Source of the DNA: Pseudomonas sp. Gutcm_11s
Lineage (GTDB): Bacteria; Pseudomonadota; Gammaproteobacteria; Pseudomonadales; Pseudomonadaceae
Assembly (NCBI RefSeq): GCF_028649395.1
Contig: NZ_JAQSUW010000017.1
Coordinates: 459,719-523,718, forward strand
Length of the DNA: 64,000 bases
Reading direction: 5' to 3'
The position numbers were made by a program, and so were the translations under genes. Below the pieces are notes generated by a model. It saw only the letters and a list, made by a program, of their open reading frames with translations, had not been told where the DNA came from and did no database searches. Positions within the stretch are counted from its first letter, which is position 1; the number at the start of each line of letters is the position of its first letter. This document shows positions 50,721-59,417 of the stretch, one piece after another.

Positions 50721-51701
50721 TCAGGCGGCGCTGTCGTGCAGGATGCTGGTGCGGCGGAACTCGTCCTGCGGGAACACCCGGCCGCTGACCAGGCACTCGA
50801 ACAGGTGGTCGAACACCACGCCGGGGATGCCCTTGGTACGCCCGCTGCGGAAATACGAGTGGCCCTTGGGGAAGTCGTACAGGGTGTTGATGTCGTCGCA
50901 GTCCACCGCGTAGACGTTCTGCGGCGTCAGCTCCAGGTTCTCCGGCCCGCTGTGGCCCAGGCGCCGTGAGGCGATGCGGTTCTTCAGGTTGGCCGCCTTG
51001 CTGCTGCGCAGGGCCATGTCGTCCGAGGCGTAGTACACCACCACGTTGCGCGAGGCGTGGGAGATCAGCTCGCCGCGCTGGCCGCGATGGATCGACTCGT
51101 TCTCGATGTCGGCGGCGACCAGGAAGGTGTTGCGGAACAGCATCGGCACGCCGCTGGCCAGGTCGTAGCGGTCCCACTCGCAGAGGGTCTCGCGCAGCAC
51201 GCGGTTGCCCATGGAGTGGGCCAGCACGTTGATGCGCTTGAGGCAGCTGGCCTGGCCGGCCTCCTCGCGAGCCTTGCGCCAGGCGAGGAAGAAGCACAGC
51301 GCCCGAGCCAGCGACACGGCGCTGGAGTCGGCGGATTTCTGATCGTCCCAGTAGTCCTGGACGATGCCGCGGTCGTTGTCGCAGGGCCAGATCACCGGCA
51401 CCACCAGCACCTCGCCGGGTGAGCGCAGCTCGCACAGGGCCTGGAACTCCTCGACCGCGTCGAACACGTCGTCCGGCAAGTTGGAATAGCCGTGGATGTA
51501 CAGCAGCAGCTGGCGCTGGCGGGCTTCCTGCAACTGGCCGAAAAAGGCCTGGCTGCCGATCTCCACCAGCTTCTTCTTGCTCTTGCGCTCGCAGAAGAAC
51601 ACCGAGTTGCTCGGCGCGTTGTTGTCCAGGTCGAAGGCGAAGGGACGGTCGATCTCGGTCTTGATCGAGCCTTTGGGAAAGCGATTGGTGAGAAATAGCA
51701 T
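50721..51701 (-). CDS. Alpha/beta hydrolase of the DUF900 family
   Basis: A 326-residue protein with an alpha/beta-hydrolase core: YIHGYSNLPDD (oxyanion region), the nucleophile elbow VLAHSMGNRVL, and the FLVAADIENESIH segment. This is the DUF900 group; enzymatic function is unknown, although several members are esterase-like. No signal peptide. It is convergent with the GATase gene and is followed upstream by a DHA2 exporter gene in the same direction, 130 bases away. Confidence 0.8.
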   Translation of the reverse strand: MLFLTNRFPKGSIKTEIDRPFAFDLDNNAPSNSVFFCERKSKKKLVEIGSQAFFGQLQEARQRQLLLYIHGYSNLPDDVFDAVEEFQALCELRSPGEVLVVPVIWPCDNDRGIVQDYWDDQKSADSSAVSLARALCFFLAWRKAREEAGQASCLKRINVLAHSMGNRVLRETLCEWDRYDLASGVPMLFRNTFLVAADIENESIHRGQRGELISHASRNVVVYYASDDMALRSSKAANLKNRIASRRLGHSGPENLELTPQNVYAVDCDDINTLYDFPKGHSYFRSGRTKGIPGVVFDHLFECLVSGRVFPQDEFRRTSILHDSAA

Positions 51702-51831
51702 GGCGGGCTCCCTGGCGGCTGAATGCGGCGGTTGGCGGCAGAACGGCGAGGGAGTGGGATTGCGCGCACCTGGGCTCCGGTCTCTGCCTGAGCTTGATGC
51801 TAGGCGGCCGCTGCGCTTTCGCCAGGGGCGA

Positions 51832-53256
51832 TCAGTCGTCCGGCACGTTCTGCGGAGGGTTCACGCGGCGACCTTCGGCGCCGCTGAGCTGGAGGAAGAT
51901 CGCGGCCGCCAGCATGGTCAGCACGCCGACGCAGAGGAAGGTGGCCTGGAAGGCGCCTAGCACGCTGTCGACCTCCTGGCCGATGTCCGCGGTGAAACCG
52001 CCGAGCAGCGCTGCTGCGCTGGCCACGCCGAGGCTCAGGGACAGCTGGGCGACCACCGAGAGCAGGCTGTTGCCGCTACTGGCGGAGCGGTCGTCGAGGT
52101 CGATCAGGGTCACGGTGTTCATCGCGGTGAACTGCAGCGAGTTGATGCCGCCGAGCACGGCCAGCTGGATCAGCAGCAGCCAGTACGGATGCTGCGGGTC
52201 GACCAGCGCCAGGCTGGCCAGGCCGACGCCGAGGGCCAGGGTGTTGCCGGTGAGAATGCTGCGGTAGCCGAAGCGCTCGATCAGCGGCCGCGCCAGCGAC
52301 TTGGCCAGCATCGCCGCCAGGGCCAGCGGGATCATGCTCATGCCGGCCACGGCCGGCGAATGGCCGAGGGCGACCTGCAGCAACAGCGGCACCAGGAACG
52401 GCAGGGCGCCGCTGCCCAGGCGGGCGAACAGGTTGCCGAGGATGCCGATGGCGAAGGTACGGGTGTGGAACAGCCGCGGCGGGAACAGCGCGTGCTCGAC
52501 CTGGCCGGCGCGCAGCCAGTAGGCCGCGAGGCATGCCATGCCGGCGAACAGCAGCATCAGCACGCGCAGGTGCGGCAGGTGCAGTTCGCCGAGGCCTTCC
52601 AGGGCGATGGTGATCAGCACCATCGCCGCGCCGAACAGCAGAAAACCCGGCGTATCGAAGCGGCTGCGCTCAGGGCCGCGCAGGTCGGGCATCACGCGCA
52701 GGGCGGCGATGCAGCCGAGCAGGCCGACCGGCAGGTTGATCAGGAAGATCCAGTGCCACGAGGCGTACTGCACCAGCCAGCCGCCGAGGGTGGGGCCGAT
52801 CAGTGGGCCGAGCAGGCCGGGGATGGTGACGAAGCCCATGATCCGCACCAGCTCGCTGCGCGGGTAGGCGCGCAGTACCACCAGGCGCCCGACCGGCATC
52901 ATCAGCGCGCCGCCGAGGCCCTGGACGATGCGTGCCAGGGCCAGCTGGGTGAGGCTGCCGGACAGCGCGCAGAGCAGCGAGCCGAGGCTGAACAGGAGGA
53001 TGGCGCCGAAGAAGATGCGCCGGGTGCCGAAGCGGTCAGCGATCCAGCCGGAGGCGGGGATCAGCAGCGCCACGGTGAGCATGTAGGCGATGACCACCGA
53101 CTGCATGCGCAGCGGGTCCTCGGCCAGGTCGTGGGCCATCGCCGGCAGCGCCGTGTTGAGGATGGTGCCGTCGAGGGTCTGCATGAAGAAGGCGATCGCC
53201 ACGATCCACGGCAACAGGCGTGCGGTGCCGGGGGCGAGGGGGAGCTGGCTGGGCAT
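51832..53256 (-). CDS. MFS drug:H+ antiporter, DHA2 (EmrB/QacA) type
   Basis: A 474-residue inner-membrane exporter with 14 predicted helices. Helix 1 carries the family motif DGTILNTALPAMAHDL, and the A-loop motif GWIADRFGTRRIFFG follows helix 2. The antiporter motif C region GPLIGPTLGGWL is intact. It resembles the MdtD/EmrB branch; no EmrA-like partner or TetR/MarR regulator is adjacent, so the substrate is unknown. Confidence 0.9.
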   Translation of the reverse strand: MPSQLPLAPGTARLLPWIVAIAFFMQTLDGTILNTALPAMAHDLAEDPLRMQSVVIAYMLTVALLIPASGWIADRFGTRRIFFGAILLFSLGSLLCALSGSLTQLALARIVQGLGGALMMPVGRLVVLRAYPRSELVRIMGFVTIPGLLGPLIGPTLGGWLVQYASWHWIFLINLPVGLLGCIAALRVMPDLRGPERSRFDTPGFLLFGAAMVLITIALEGLGELHLPHLRVLMLLFAGMACLAAYWLRAGQVEHALFPPRLFHTRTFAIGILGNLFARLGSGALPFLVPLLLQVALGHSPAVAGMSMIPLALAAMLAKSLARPLIERFGYRSILTGNTLALGVGLASLALVDPQHPYWLLLIQLAVLGGINSLQFTAMNTVTLIDLDDRSASSGNSLLSVVAQLSLSLGVASAAALLGGFTADIGQEVDSVLGAFQATFLCVGVLTMLAAAIFLQLSGAEGRRVNPPQNVPDD

Positions 53257-53322
53257 GGCGGTCCTTGGAGCGGCTCTGGAACAGGACTCTAGGCCGCTCC
53301 GCCAGTCATTGCCAGCCCAGGT

Positions 53323-53496
53323 TCAGCGTCGTCGCGGCAACAGCGGCCAGATGCCGAGCGCGGCCGGCAGGCCCAGGCCGAGCCAGGCCAGAGCGTCCCA
53401 CGGGCCGTCGCCGAGCAGCGCGGCGAACAGGCCGGCGGCGCTGAGCGCGCCGATCAGCGTGGGGATGGCGAAGGTCGAATCGCGCCAGCGCTTCAT
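53323..53496 (-). CDS. Small two-TM protein coupled to the Fox-type PepSY gene
   Basis: A 57-residue protein with two hydrophobic helices (about 8-27 and 34-52, IPTLIGALSAAGLFAALLGDGPWDALAWLGLGLPAALGIWPLL) and a basic C-terminus PRRR. Its ATG (53496) overlaps the PepSY stop by four bases. It is a paralogue of the small protein at 45974-46162. Confidence 0.72.
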   Translation of the reverse strand: MKRWRDSTFAIPTLIGALSAAGLFAALLGDGPWDALAWLGLGLPAALGIWPLLPRRR

Positions 53497-54620
53497 GCCA
53501 CCACCTCGTCGCGCAGGGCCGCCCGCGGTGCACGGCGACGTACCCACCAGAGGTACAGGCCGCTACCGAGGACGATGATGGTCAGCACGTCGAGCACCGC
53601 CCAGAGGATCTGCATCGGCCGGCCGCCGTAGTCGCCGAAGTGCAGCGGCTGCGACATGGCCAGGGCGTCCATGTACCAGGGGCGGCTGGCCACGGCGGTG
53701 ACCTGCAGGGTCTTGGCGTCGATCAGCACCGGCGTCCACAGGTGCGAGGTCAGGTGCGTGCTGCCCTTCATGAACACCGAGTAGTGGTGCTCGCTGGAGA
53801 AACGCGTGCCGGGGAAGGCGATGAAATCCGGCTGCATGCCGGGCGCCGCCTGTTGGGCGATGTCCAGCAGCTGCGTGGCCGGTGCGCGCTCGGTGAGCGG
53901 CGGGGCATCGCGGTAGGGCGCGACCATGGCGGTCAGGGTGTCGTTGCGCCAGGCGCTGATCAGCAGGTCGGCACAGGCGCTGATCACCCCGGTGACGCCC
54001 ACGGTCAGGGCCCAGACCAGGGTGACGATGCCGATCAGGTTGTGCAGGTCGAGCCAGCGCAGGCGCGTGGACTTGTGCTGGCGCACCTCGGCGAACTGCA
54101 GGCGACGCATGAACGGCGAGTAGAGCACCACGCCGGAGATGATCGCGACCACGAAGAGAATGCCCATGAAGGCCAGCAGCAGCTTGCCGGGCAGACCGGC
54201 GAACATGTCCACGTGCAGGCGCAGCATCAGCATCATGAAGCCGCCGTTGGCCGCCGGCATCTCCACCGCCTCGCCACTACGCGCGTCGAGCATGAAGGTG
54301 TGCGAGGAGTTGGGCTCGGTACCGGCGGTGGCGGCCATGATGGTCACCACGCCGTTGGGTTCGTCGTCTTCCCAGCCAAGGTACTGCACCACCTCGCCGG
54401 GACGATGGCGCTCACCGGCCTCGACCAGCTGCTGCAGGTTCAGGCGCGGTGCGTCCGGCGCCATCTCGCGCAGCTCCGGTGCCTCGCCCAGCAGGTGCTC
54501 GATCTCGTGATGGAAGATCAGCGGCAGGCCGGTGAGTGCCAGCAGGAACAGGAACAGCGTGCAGATCAGGCTGGTCCAGGTGTGGATGACGGACCAGCGG
54601 CGGATGGTGGTGGATTTCAT
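53493..54620 (-). CDS. PepSY-domain ferrisiderophore reductase (FoxB-like)
   Basis: A 375-residue inner-membrane protein, paralogous along its length to 44826-45977, with the same four-helix plan and conserved histidines (VIHTWTSL, IFHHEIEH, RLHVDMFAGLPG, LDLHNLIG, LHFGDYGG). It sits directly downstream of the sigma/anti-sigma/TonB-receptor set, as FoxB does beside FoxA in P. aeruginosa, so reduction of the imported ferric siderophore is the likely role. A hairpin separates it from the receptor gene. Confidence 0.85.
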   Translation of the reverse strand: MKSTTIRRWSVIHTWTSLICTLFLFLLALTGLPLIFHHEIEHLLGEAPELREMAPDAPRLNLQQLVEAGERHRPGEVVQYLGWEDDEPNGVVTIMAATAGTEPNSSHTFMLDARSGEAVEMPAANGGFMMLMLRLHVDMFAGLPGKLLLAFMGILFVVAIISGVVLYSPFMRRLQFAEVRQHKSTRLRWLDLHNLIGIVTLVWALTVGVTGVISACADLLISAWRNDTLTAMVAPYRDAPPLTERAPATQLLDIAQQAAPGMQPDFIAFPGTRFSSEHHYSVFMKGSTHLTSHLWTPVLIDAKTLQVTAVASRPWYMDALAMSQPLHFGDYGGRPMQILWAVLDVLTIIVLGSGLYLWWVRRRAPRAALRDEVVA

Positions 54621-54636
54621 GAACCTTCCTGAAAGA

Positions 54637-54662
54637 CCGAAGGCCGCGAAAGCGGCCTTCGG
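54637..54662 (-). terminator. Hairpin between the TonB receptor gene and the PepSY gene
   Basis: Perfect 11-bp stem CCGAAGGCCGC / GCGGCCTTCGG with a four-base loop, 20 bases after the receptor stop. On the minus strand it is followed by only TCTTTC, so it is probably an attenuator or partial terminator that lowers reductase expression relative to the receptor. Confidence 0.6.
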
Positions 54663-54681
54663 CTGGTGCGTGATGAGCCGT

Positions 54682-57078
54682 TTACCAGGCGTAGCTGACG
54701 TTGGCGATTACGCTGCGCTGATCGCCGTAGTAGCAGTAGTAACCGTCGCAGGTGGAAATGTAATCCTTGTTGAGCAGGTTCTTAACATTGAGCCCAACCG
54801 AAACTCCATCTAGAGAGTGGTTGGTACGGCCGAGGTCGTATTTAAGAGCTGCGTCGTAAACGGTGTAGGAGCCTGCATGGCCGATCCAGGTATTGGCACG
54901 ATCGCCATAGGTGTCACCGACATAGCGCGCACCAGCGGCTACACCGAAGCCATTCAGCAGGCCGCTTTTCCAGCTGTAGTCGGCCCACAGGGACATTTGC
55001 TCTTCCGGCACCAGCTGTAGGCGATTACCGGCAAATTCGCCATCCAACTCCTCGCTCTTGGTGCGGGTATAGGTGGCAATCAGCTTGAGCTCTTCCGTCA
55101 CGTTGCCGGTGGCTTCCAGCTCCAGGCCCTGGACTTTGACCTCACCGCTCTGGCTGGTCACTGGAATGCCGCCAATGCGCTCGGTGACGGAAACATTCTC
55201 CTGCCTCAGGTCGTATACGGCCGCGGTAAACAACGCATCCCAGCCCACAGGCTGATATTTCACGCCCAGCTCCCACTGTTTGCCTTCGGTTGGTTTCAGG
55301 GCTTCGGTGGCCGATGCACTAGCACCACTGGTTGCCTGGAAGGACTCTGCGTAGGACAGGTATGGCACTACACCAGAGTCGAATACATAGCTGATAGCTG
55401 CGTTGCCGCTGAACTCGCTGTCACGGTCGGTATTGGAGGCGTCGCCCTTGTTGTAGAACTCGGTACCGGTGTGTACCCAGTCACGACGGCCGCCAAGGGT
55501 CAGGCGCCAGTTGTCCAAGGACATCTGATCCTGAACGTAGAGGCCGGTCTGGCGCGACTTCTGGTTGTAGTCGTAGCCGTACAGGTTTGGGCTGCGCGGA
55601 GGGCGCACGATGACCTGGCCGTGCTGCGGGTTGTTGACGTTGGTCGACGGAACGGAGCCGAACAGCGAGATGTAGTTGGTGTTGGAGCGGGTGTGGTCGA
55701 GGCCGAGCAGTACGGTGTGAGCGATGCTGCCGGTGCTGAAGTCGGCCTGGAAGTTGTTGTCCACGGCGAACTGGCTGATGTCTTCGTCGGTTACGGTGCT
55801 GCTGCGACCGATGTTGCCGTCGGCGTCAATTGTGGACCATGGGTAGGAGCCGACGGTGATGCCTTGGAAGGACAGGTCGGTCTTGGTGTAGCGCAGGTTC
55901 TGGCGGAACTGCCAGACATCATCCAGACGGTGCTCGAAGGCATAGCCCAGCGCGTAGTAGGTGCGGTCGTAATATTCCCAGTCCGGGTCGCCCAGGTTCT
56001 TGTGGTGGGAAATATCGCCGACCGGCGAGGGCAGCTTGGTGCCCTGCACTGGCAGGAACTGGCTGGTGATGCCGGTATCGTCGCGAGTGAACTGGCTGAG
56101 GAAGGTCAGCTTGGTATCGTCGGCGATATTCCAAGTCAGGCTCGGGGCGATGTTGTAGCGCTGGTCCTTGACCTTGTCGATGTTGGTATCGCTATCGCGC
56201 ACCACACCGCTCACGCCATAGAGGAACTGGCCCTGCTCATCGACTCTGCCAGTGCTGGCGAAGCTGATCTGGCGATGGTTGTTGTTGCCGTACTGCAGCT
56301 GCACTTCGTTAGCTGAGACTGCGCTGGGGCGACGGCTGACCATGTCGAGCATGCCCCCTGGCGGGGTTTGGCCGTAGACCGAGGAAGCAGGGCCGCGCAG
56401 CAGGGCGACACGTTCCAGGTTCCAGGTTTCTGCTTTCGGGCTGGCGTACACACCTTTGGGTAGCGGCAGACCGTCGAGGAACTGGGTGGGCACGAAGCCG
56501 CGTACTTTCATCCACTCGGCACGGGTGTCGCTGCCGTAGCTGCTGGCAACTACACCAGGCATGTAGCGCACGGCATCGTCGAGGTTCAGGACTGCGCGAT
56601 CTTCCATCTGCTCGCGGGTGGCGACGGAGATGGAACGTGGGGCTTCAACCAGGGCGGTGTCGGTCTTGCTGCCGGCGGCGGTGCGCTTGGCCAGGTAGCC
56701 GGTGGTCGGGCCCCAGGCGTCTTCCGAGACTTCGCTGCCGCTGATGTCGCTGCTCGGCAGGGTCACGCCGTCGGCGGGGGCCAGGCTGTAGCTGCCGGCC
56801 GAGTTCTGCACCAGTTGCAGGCCGCTGCCCTGCAGGGCGGCGTTCAGCGCCGCCTCAGGCGCGTACTCGCCCTGCACCGGCTGGGCAGTCTTGCCACTGG
56901 TCAGCGCCGGGTCGATGCTCAGGACGATGCCGGCTTCGCTGGCAATGCGGCTGAGGGTGCTCGCCAGCGGCGCGGCCGGCAGCTGGTAGCTCTGCGCGAG
57001 GGCCAGGGTCGGCAGGCTGGAGAGGGTGATGGCGGCGGCCAGCAGGCTGGGGCGTAGCAGGTGCAGGGTGCGGGACAT
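54682..57078 (-). CDS. TonB-dependent ferric-siderophore receptor with signalling domain (FoxA-like)
   Basis: A 798-residue outer-membrane transducer. Signal peptide (cleavage near LALAQ), an N-terminal STN signalling domain (about 30-105, SYQLPAAPLASTLSRIASEAGIVLSIDP), plug domain (EAPRSISVATREQMEDR, RGPASSVYGQTPPGG) and a 22-strand barrel ending in SVIANVSYAW. The C-terminal CDGYYCYYGDQRSVIA pattern is common in ferrichrome/ferrioxamine receptors, so a hydroxamate siderophore is the best guess. Signals pass via the FecR-like protein to the sigma factor upstream. Parts of the barrel have lower GC than the neighbours. Confidence 0.88.
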   Translation of the reverse strand: MSRTLHLLRPSLLAAAITLSSLPTLALAQSYQLPAAPLASTLSRIASEAGIVLSIDPALTSGKTAQPVQGEYAPEAALNAALQGSGLQLVQNSAGSYSLAPADGVTLPSSDISGSEVSEDAWGPTTGYLAKRTAAGSKTDTALVEAPRSISVATREQMEDRAVLNLDDAVRYMPGVVASSYGSDTRAEWMKVRGFVPTQFLDGLPLPKGVYASPKAETWNLERVALLRGPASSVYGQTPPGGMLDMVSRRPSAVSANEVQLQYGNNNHRQISFASTGRVDEQGQFLYGVSGVVRDSDTNIDKVKDQRYNIAPSLTWNIADDTKLTFLSQFTRDDTGITSQFLPVQGTKLPSPVGDISHHKNLGDPDWEYYDRTYYALGYAFEHRLDDVWQFRQNLRYTKTDLSFQGITVGSYPWSTIDADGNIGRSSTVTDEDISQFAVDNNFQADFSTGSIAHTVLLGLDHTRSNTNYISLFGSVPSTNVNNPQHGQVIVRPPRSPNLYGYDYNQKSRQTGLYVQDQMSLDNWRLTLGGRRDWVHTGTEFYNKGDASNTDRDSEFSGNAAISYVFDSGVVPYLSYAESFQATSGASASATEALKPTEGKQWELGVKYQPVGWDALFTAAVYDLRQENVSVTERIGGIPVTSQSGEVKVQGLELEATGNVTEELKLIATYTRTKSEELDGEFAGNRLQLVPEEQMSLWADYSWKSGLLNGFGVAAGARYVGDTYGDRANTWIGHAGSYTVYDAALKYDLGRTNHSLDGVSVGLNVKNLLNKDYISTCDGYYCYYGDQRSVIANVSYAW

Positions 57079-57167
57079 TGCGAACGGCTCCTAGAAGAGA
57101 AAGTCTCTCAATTCCTCCTTTGCCGAAGCAGAATCGAAAAGTGACAGGGGTGTTGCGAAATTTTTTC

Positions 57168-58109
57168 CTAGCGCTGCGCCGGCACCACTTTTACCCACCA
57201 GTCGGTGTAGCGCTCGATGCGCACCGGCAGGCTGGGCGGCAGCGCGGCCAAGGCCAGTTCGCTGTCGCGCAGCGGGAAGCTGCCGCTGATGCGCAGGTCG
57301 GCGATGCGCGGGTCGACGCTCAGGTAGCCCGTGCGGTATTCGCTCAGGCTGGCGAGCAGGTCGGCCAGGCGCTGGTTGTCCGCCACCAGCATGCCGTTGC
57401 TCCAGGCGCCGGCGCCCACCGCAGCCGGAATGTTCTGGCCCAGCGCATCGCTGCGCATCAGCACCTGCTGGCCGGCGTCGATCACCCGCTCCGCCGGCAG
57501 CTGCCGGGCGTGGGCGGCGACCGCCGACTGCAATACGGTCAGGCGCGTGGCATCGCCTTCACGGCGCACCAGGAAGCGCGTGCCGAGGGCGCGCAGGCTG
57601 CCCTGCTCGGTCACCACCAGGAAGGGACGCGCGTCGCCGTGGGCGGTCTCGACCAGGATCTCGCCGCTGCGCAGGAAGACGCGCCGCTCGTGCTCGTCGA
57701 ACTGGATGTCCATGGCGCTGCGGCTGTTCAGCGTGACCTGGCTGCGGTCGGGCAACTGCAGCTCGCGTACTTCGCCGCTGCCGGTGCGTTCGTCGGCCAG
57801 GTAGTCGCTGAGCGGACGCTGGGTATTGAGCAGACCCAGGCTCAGGCCCAAGGCCAGTAGCAGGCCGAGCGCGCTGCGCGGGATGCGTCGGTTCGGCCGG
57901 GCGAGCAGGGCGCGGCGTGCCGGAGCCGGGGCGGCGATACCGAGCTGCTGGTCGAGCTCGCCGAGCTGCTGCCACACCCGCAGGTGCTCGGGGTGCAGCG
58001 CCAGCCAGGCGGAGAAGGCCTGGTAGTCCTGCGGGCTGGCCTCGCCGGAGCCGAGGCACAGCTGCCAGCCAATGGCCTCGTCGAGTACCTGCAAGGGCAC
58101 GGCGCTCAC
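57168..58109 (-). CDS. FecR-type anti-sigma factor
   Basis: A 313-residue inner-membrane protein. The N-terminal cytosolic anti-sigma region includes the DUF4880-like WQLCLGSGEASPQDYQAFSAWLALHPEHLRVWQQL. One transmembrane helix (about 73-93, LGLLLALGLSLGLL) follows, then the periplasmic FecR domain (TGSGEVRELQLPDRSQVTLNSRSAMDI, FLRSGEILVETAHGDARPFLVVT). Loaded receptor STN domain is expected to bind here and release the sigma factor. Its ATG overlaps the sigma-factor stop by four bases. Confidence 0.9.
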   Translation of the reverse strand: MSAVPLQVLDEAIGWQLCLGSGEASPQDYQAFSAWLALHPEHLRVWQQLGELDQQLGIAAPAPARRALLARPNRRIPRSALGLLLALGLSLGLLNTQRPLSDYLADERTGSGEVRELQLPDRSQVTLNSRSAMDIQFDEHERRVFLRSGEILVETAHGDARPFLVVTEQGSLRALGTRFLVRREGDATRLTVLQSAVAAHARQLPAERVIDAGQQVLMRSDALGQNIPAAVGAGAWSNGMLVADNQRLADLLASLSEYRTGYLSVDPRIADLRISGSFPLRDSELALAALPPSLPVRIERYTDWWVKVVPAQR

Positions 58110-58624
58110 TGCGGTTCACCGTGCACGGCGATGTAGCACTGGCGCAGGCCCTGGGCCAGGTACTGGCGCACCCGCGATACCGACACGCCGAGACGTTCGG
58201 CGATCTCGCCGTGGCCGAGGCCGTCGAGGCGGTTGTAGAGGAAGGCGGCGCGCGCCTTGCTCGACAGCTGGCCGAGCAGGCGGTCGACCTCGCGCAGGGC
58301 GTCCAGGGCCATGGCCTGTTCTTCCAGGCTGGGCTGCTGCGCTTCCGGCAGCTGCGCCAGTTCTTCCAGGTAGGTACGTTCCAGGGCGCTGCGGCGGAAG
58401 TGGTCGATCAGCAGGCCACGAGCGATGGTGGTCAGCAGCGCGCGGGGTTCGCGCGGCGCCTGCAGGTCGGGGCGACCGAGCAGACGCACGAAGGTGTCCT
58501 GGCCGAGGTCGGCGGCGCGCTGCGGGCAGTTCAGGCTGCGGCGCAGCCAGCCGAGCAGCCACTCGCGATGATCGCGGTAGAGCAGGCCAACCAGCTCGTT
58601 GTGGGTGTTTTCCCCGGCGGACAC
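58106..58624 (-). CDS. ECF sigma factor, FecI type
   Basis: A 172-residue ECF sigma factor. Region 2 (ELVGLLYRDHREWLLGWLRRSLNCPQRAADLGQDTFVRLL) and region 4 (LDALREVDRLLGQLSSKARAAFLYNRLDGLGHGEIAERLGVSVSRVRQYLAQGLRQC) are complete. The start codon is probably GTG 58624, because a near-perfect GGAGGTGA lies just upstream; the frame extends to GTG 58636. A Fur-box palindrome lies upstream, giving the usual double control: iron repression plus siderophore induction. Confidence 0.9.
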   Translation of the reverse strand: MSAGENTHNELVGLLYRDHREWLLGWLRRSLNCPQRAADLGQDTFVRLLGRPDLQAPREPRALLTTIARGLLIDHFRRSALERTYLEELAQLPEAQQPSLEEQAMALDALREVDRLLGQLSSKARAAFLYNRLDGLGHGEIAERLGVSVSRVRQYLAQGLRQCYIAVHGEPQ

Positions 58625-58654
58625 AGTCACCTCCACCCGGGGGCAGAAAGAGAT

Positions 58655-58676
58655 AAATCGAGAATTGTTCTCAGAT
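58655..58676. promoter_or_regulatory. Fur box upstream of the sigma-factor gene
   Basis: The core GAGAATTGTTCTC (58660-58672) has GAGAA and TTCTC arms around a three-base centre, matching the Pseudomonas Fur consensus well, about 35 bases before the sigma-factor start. Confidence 0.75.
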
Positions 58677-58724
58677 GATCTCAGATTGCCGCCAGTAATC
58701 GCAATCGTTGACGATAAGTGGCGT

Positions 58725-59417
58725 TCAGAGGGACGGGGCGAGCTGTCGGCGTTTCCAGGCCTGGGCCTGCTGTTGCAGCTCGGCGAGGTTGTCCAGACCC
58801 TGACGGCGGGCCTTGCTGAACAGGATCAGCGCCAGCTCGGCGGTAGCCAGGGCGTCGGCGCTGGCGTGATGGCGTTCACTGGCGAGCAGGCGGAAGTGCC
58901 CCAGCCAGTCGTCCAGGCCCTTGTGCGGCGGGGCCTCGGGGCACAGCAGCGGCGCCAGCACGGCGGCGTCGAGGAAGGGATGGTGCAGGCGATAGCCGAG
59001 CTCATCGCGCAGCGCGCGCTCCAGCATGTGCTGGTCGAACGGGGCGTGGAAGGCCAGCAGCGGGCTGTCGTCGACGAAGGCCATGAACTCCAGCAGGGCC
59101 TCGGCGGGTTCGCGTCCGGCGGCCACCGCGCTGGGCGCGATGCCGTGGATCAGCGTGCTGGGGCCGGCGCGGTGCTCGGGCTGGCGCAGGGTGCACTCGA
59201 ACTGCTGGGAGAAATCGATGGCGCCGTTCTCGATCACCACCGCGCCGATGGCCAGCAGGTGGTCGCGCTGCAGGTTGAGGCCGCTGGTCTCCAGGTCGAC
59301 CACCACCAGGCGCTGGCTGGCCAGGGGGCGTTCGTCCAGCGCCGCCGCTGCCGGCAGGCGCAGGCAGCGTGGGTCGATGGCGGGGGCGCGGCGCAGCCAG
59401 CCGCTGATCATCTTCAT
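58725..59417 (-). CDS. DEDDh 3'-5' exonuclease (DNA polymerase III epsilon-like)
   Basis: A 230-residue single-domain exonuclease. Motif ExoI VVVDLETSGLN, ExoII in AFHAPFDQHML, and ExoIII RHHASADALATAEL with the catalytic histidine and aspartate are present. It is not the replicative DnaQ (no clamp-binding tail seen); it matches the stand-alone group often coupled to DUF294 proteins. Its start overlaps the stop of the cNMP-CBS-nucleotidyltransferase gene by four bases, so the two are made together. Confidence 0.88.
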   Translation of the reverse strand: MKMISGWLRRAPAIDPRCLRLPAAAALDERPLASQRLVVVDLETSGLNLQRDHLLAIGAVVIENGAIDFSQQFECTLRQPEHRAGPSTLIHGIAPSAVAAGREPAEALLEFMAFVDDSPLLAFHAPFDQHMLERALRDELGYRLHHPFLDAAVLAPLLCPEAPPHKGLDDWLGHFRLLASERHHASADALATAELALILFSKARRQGLDNLAELQQQAQAWKRRQLAPSL

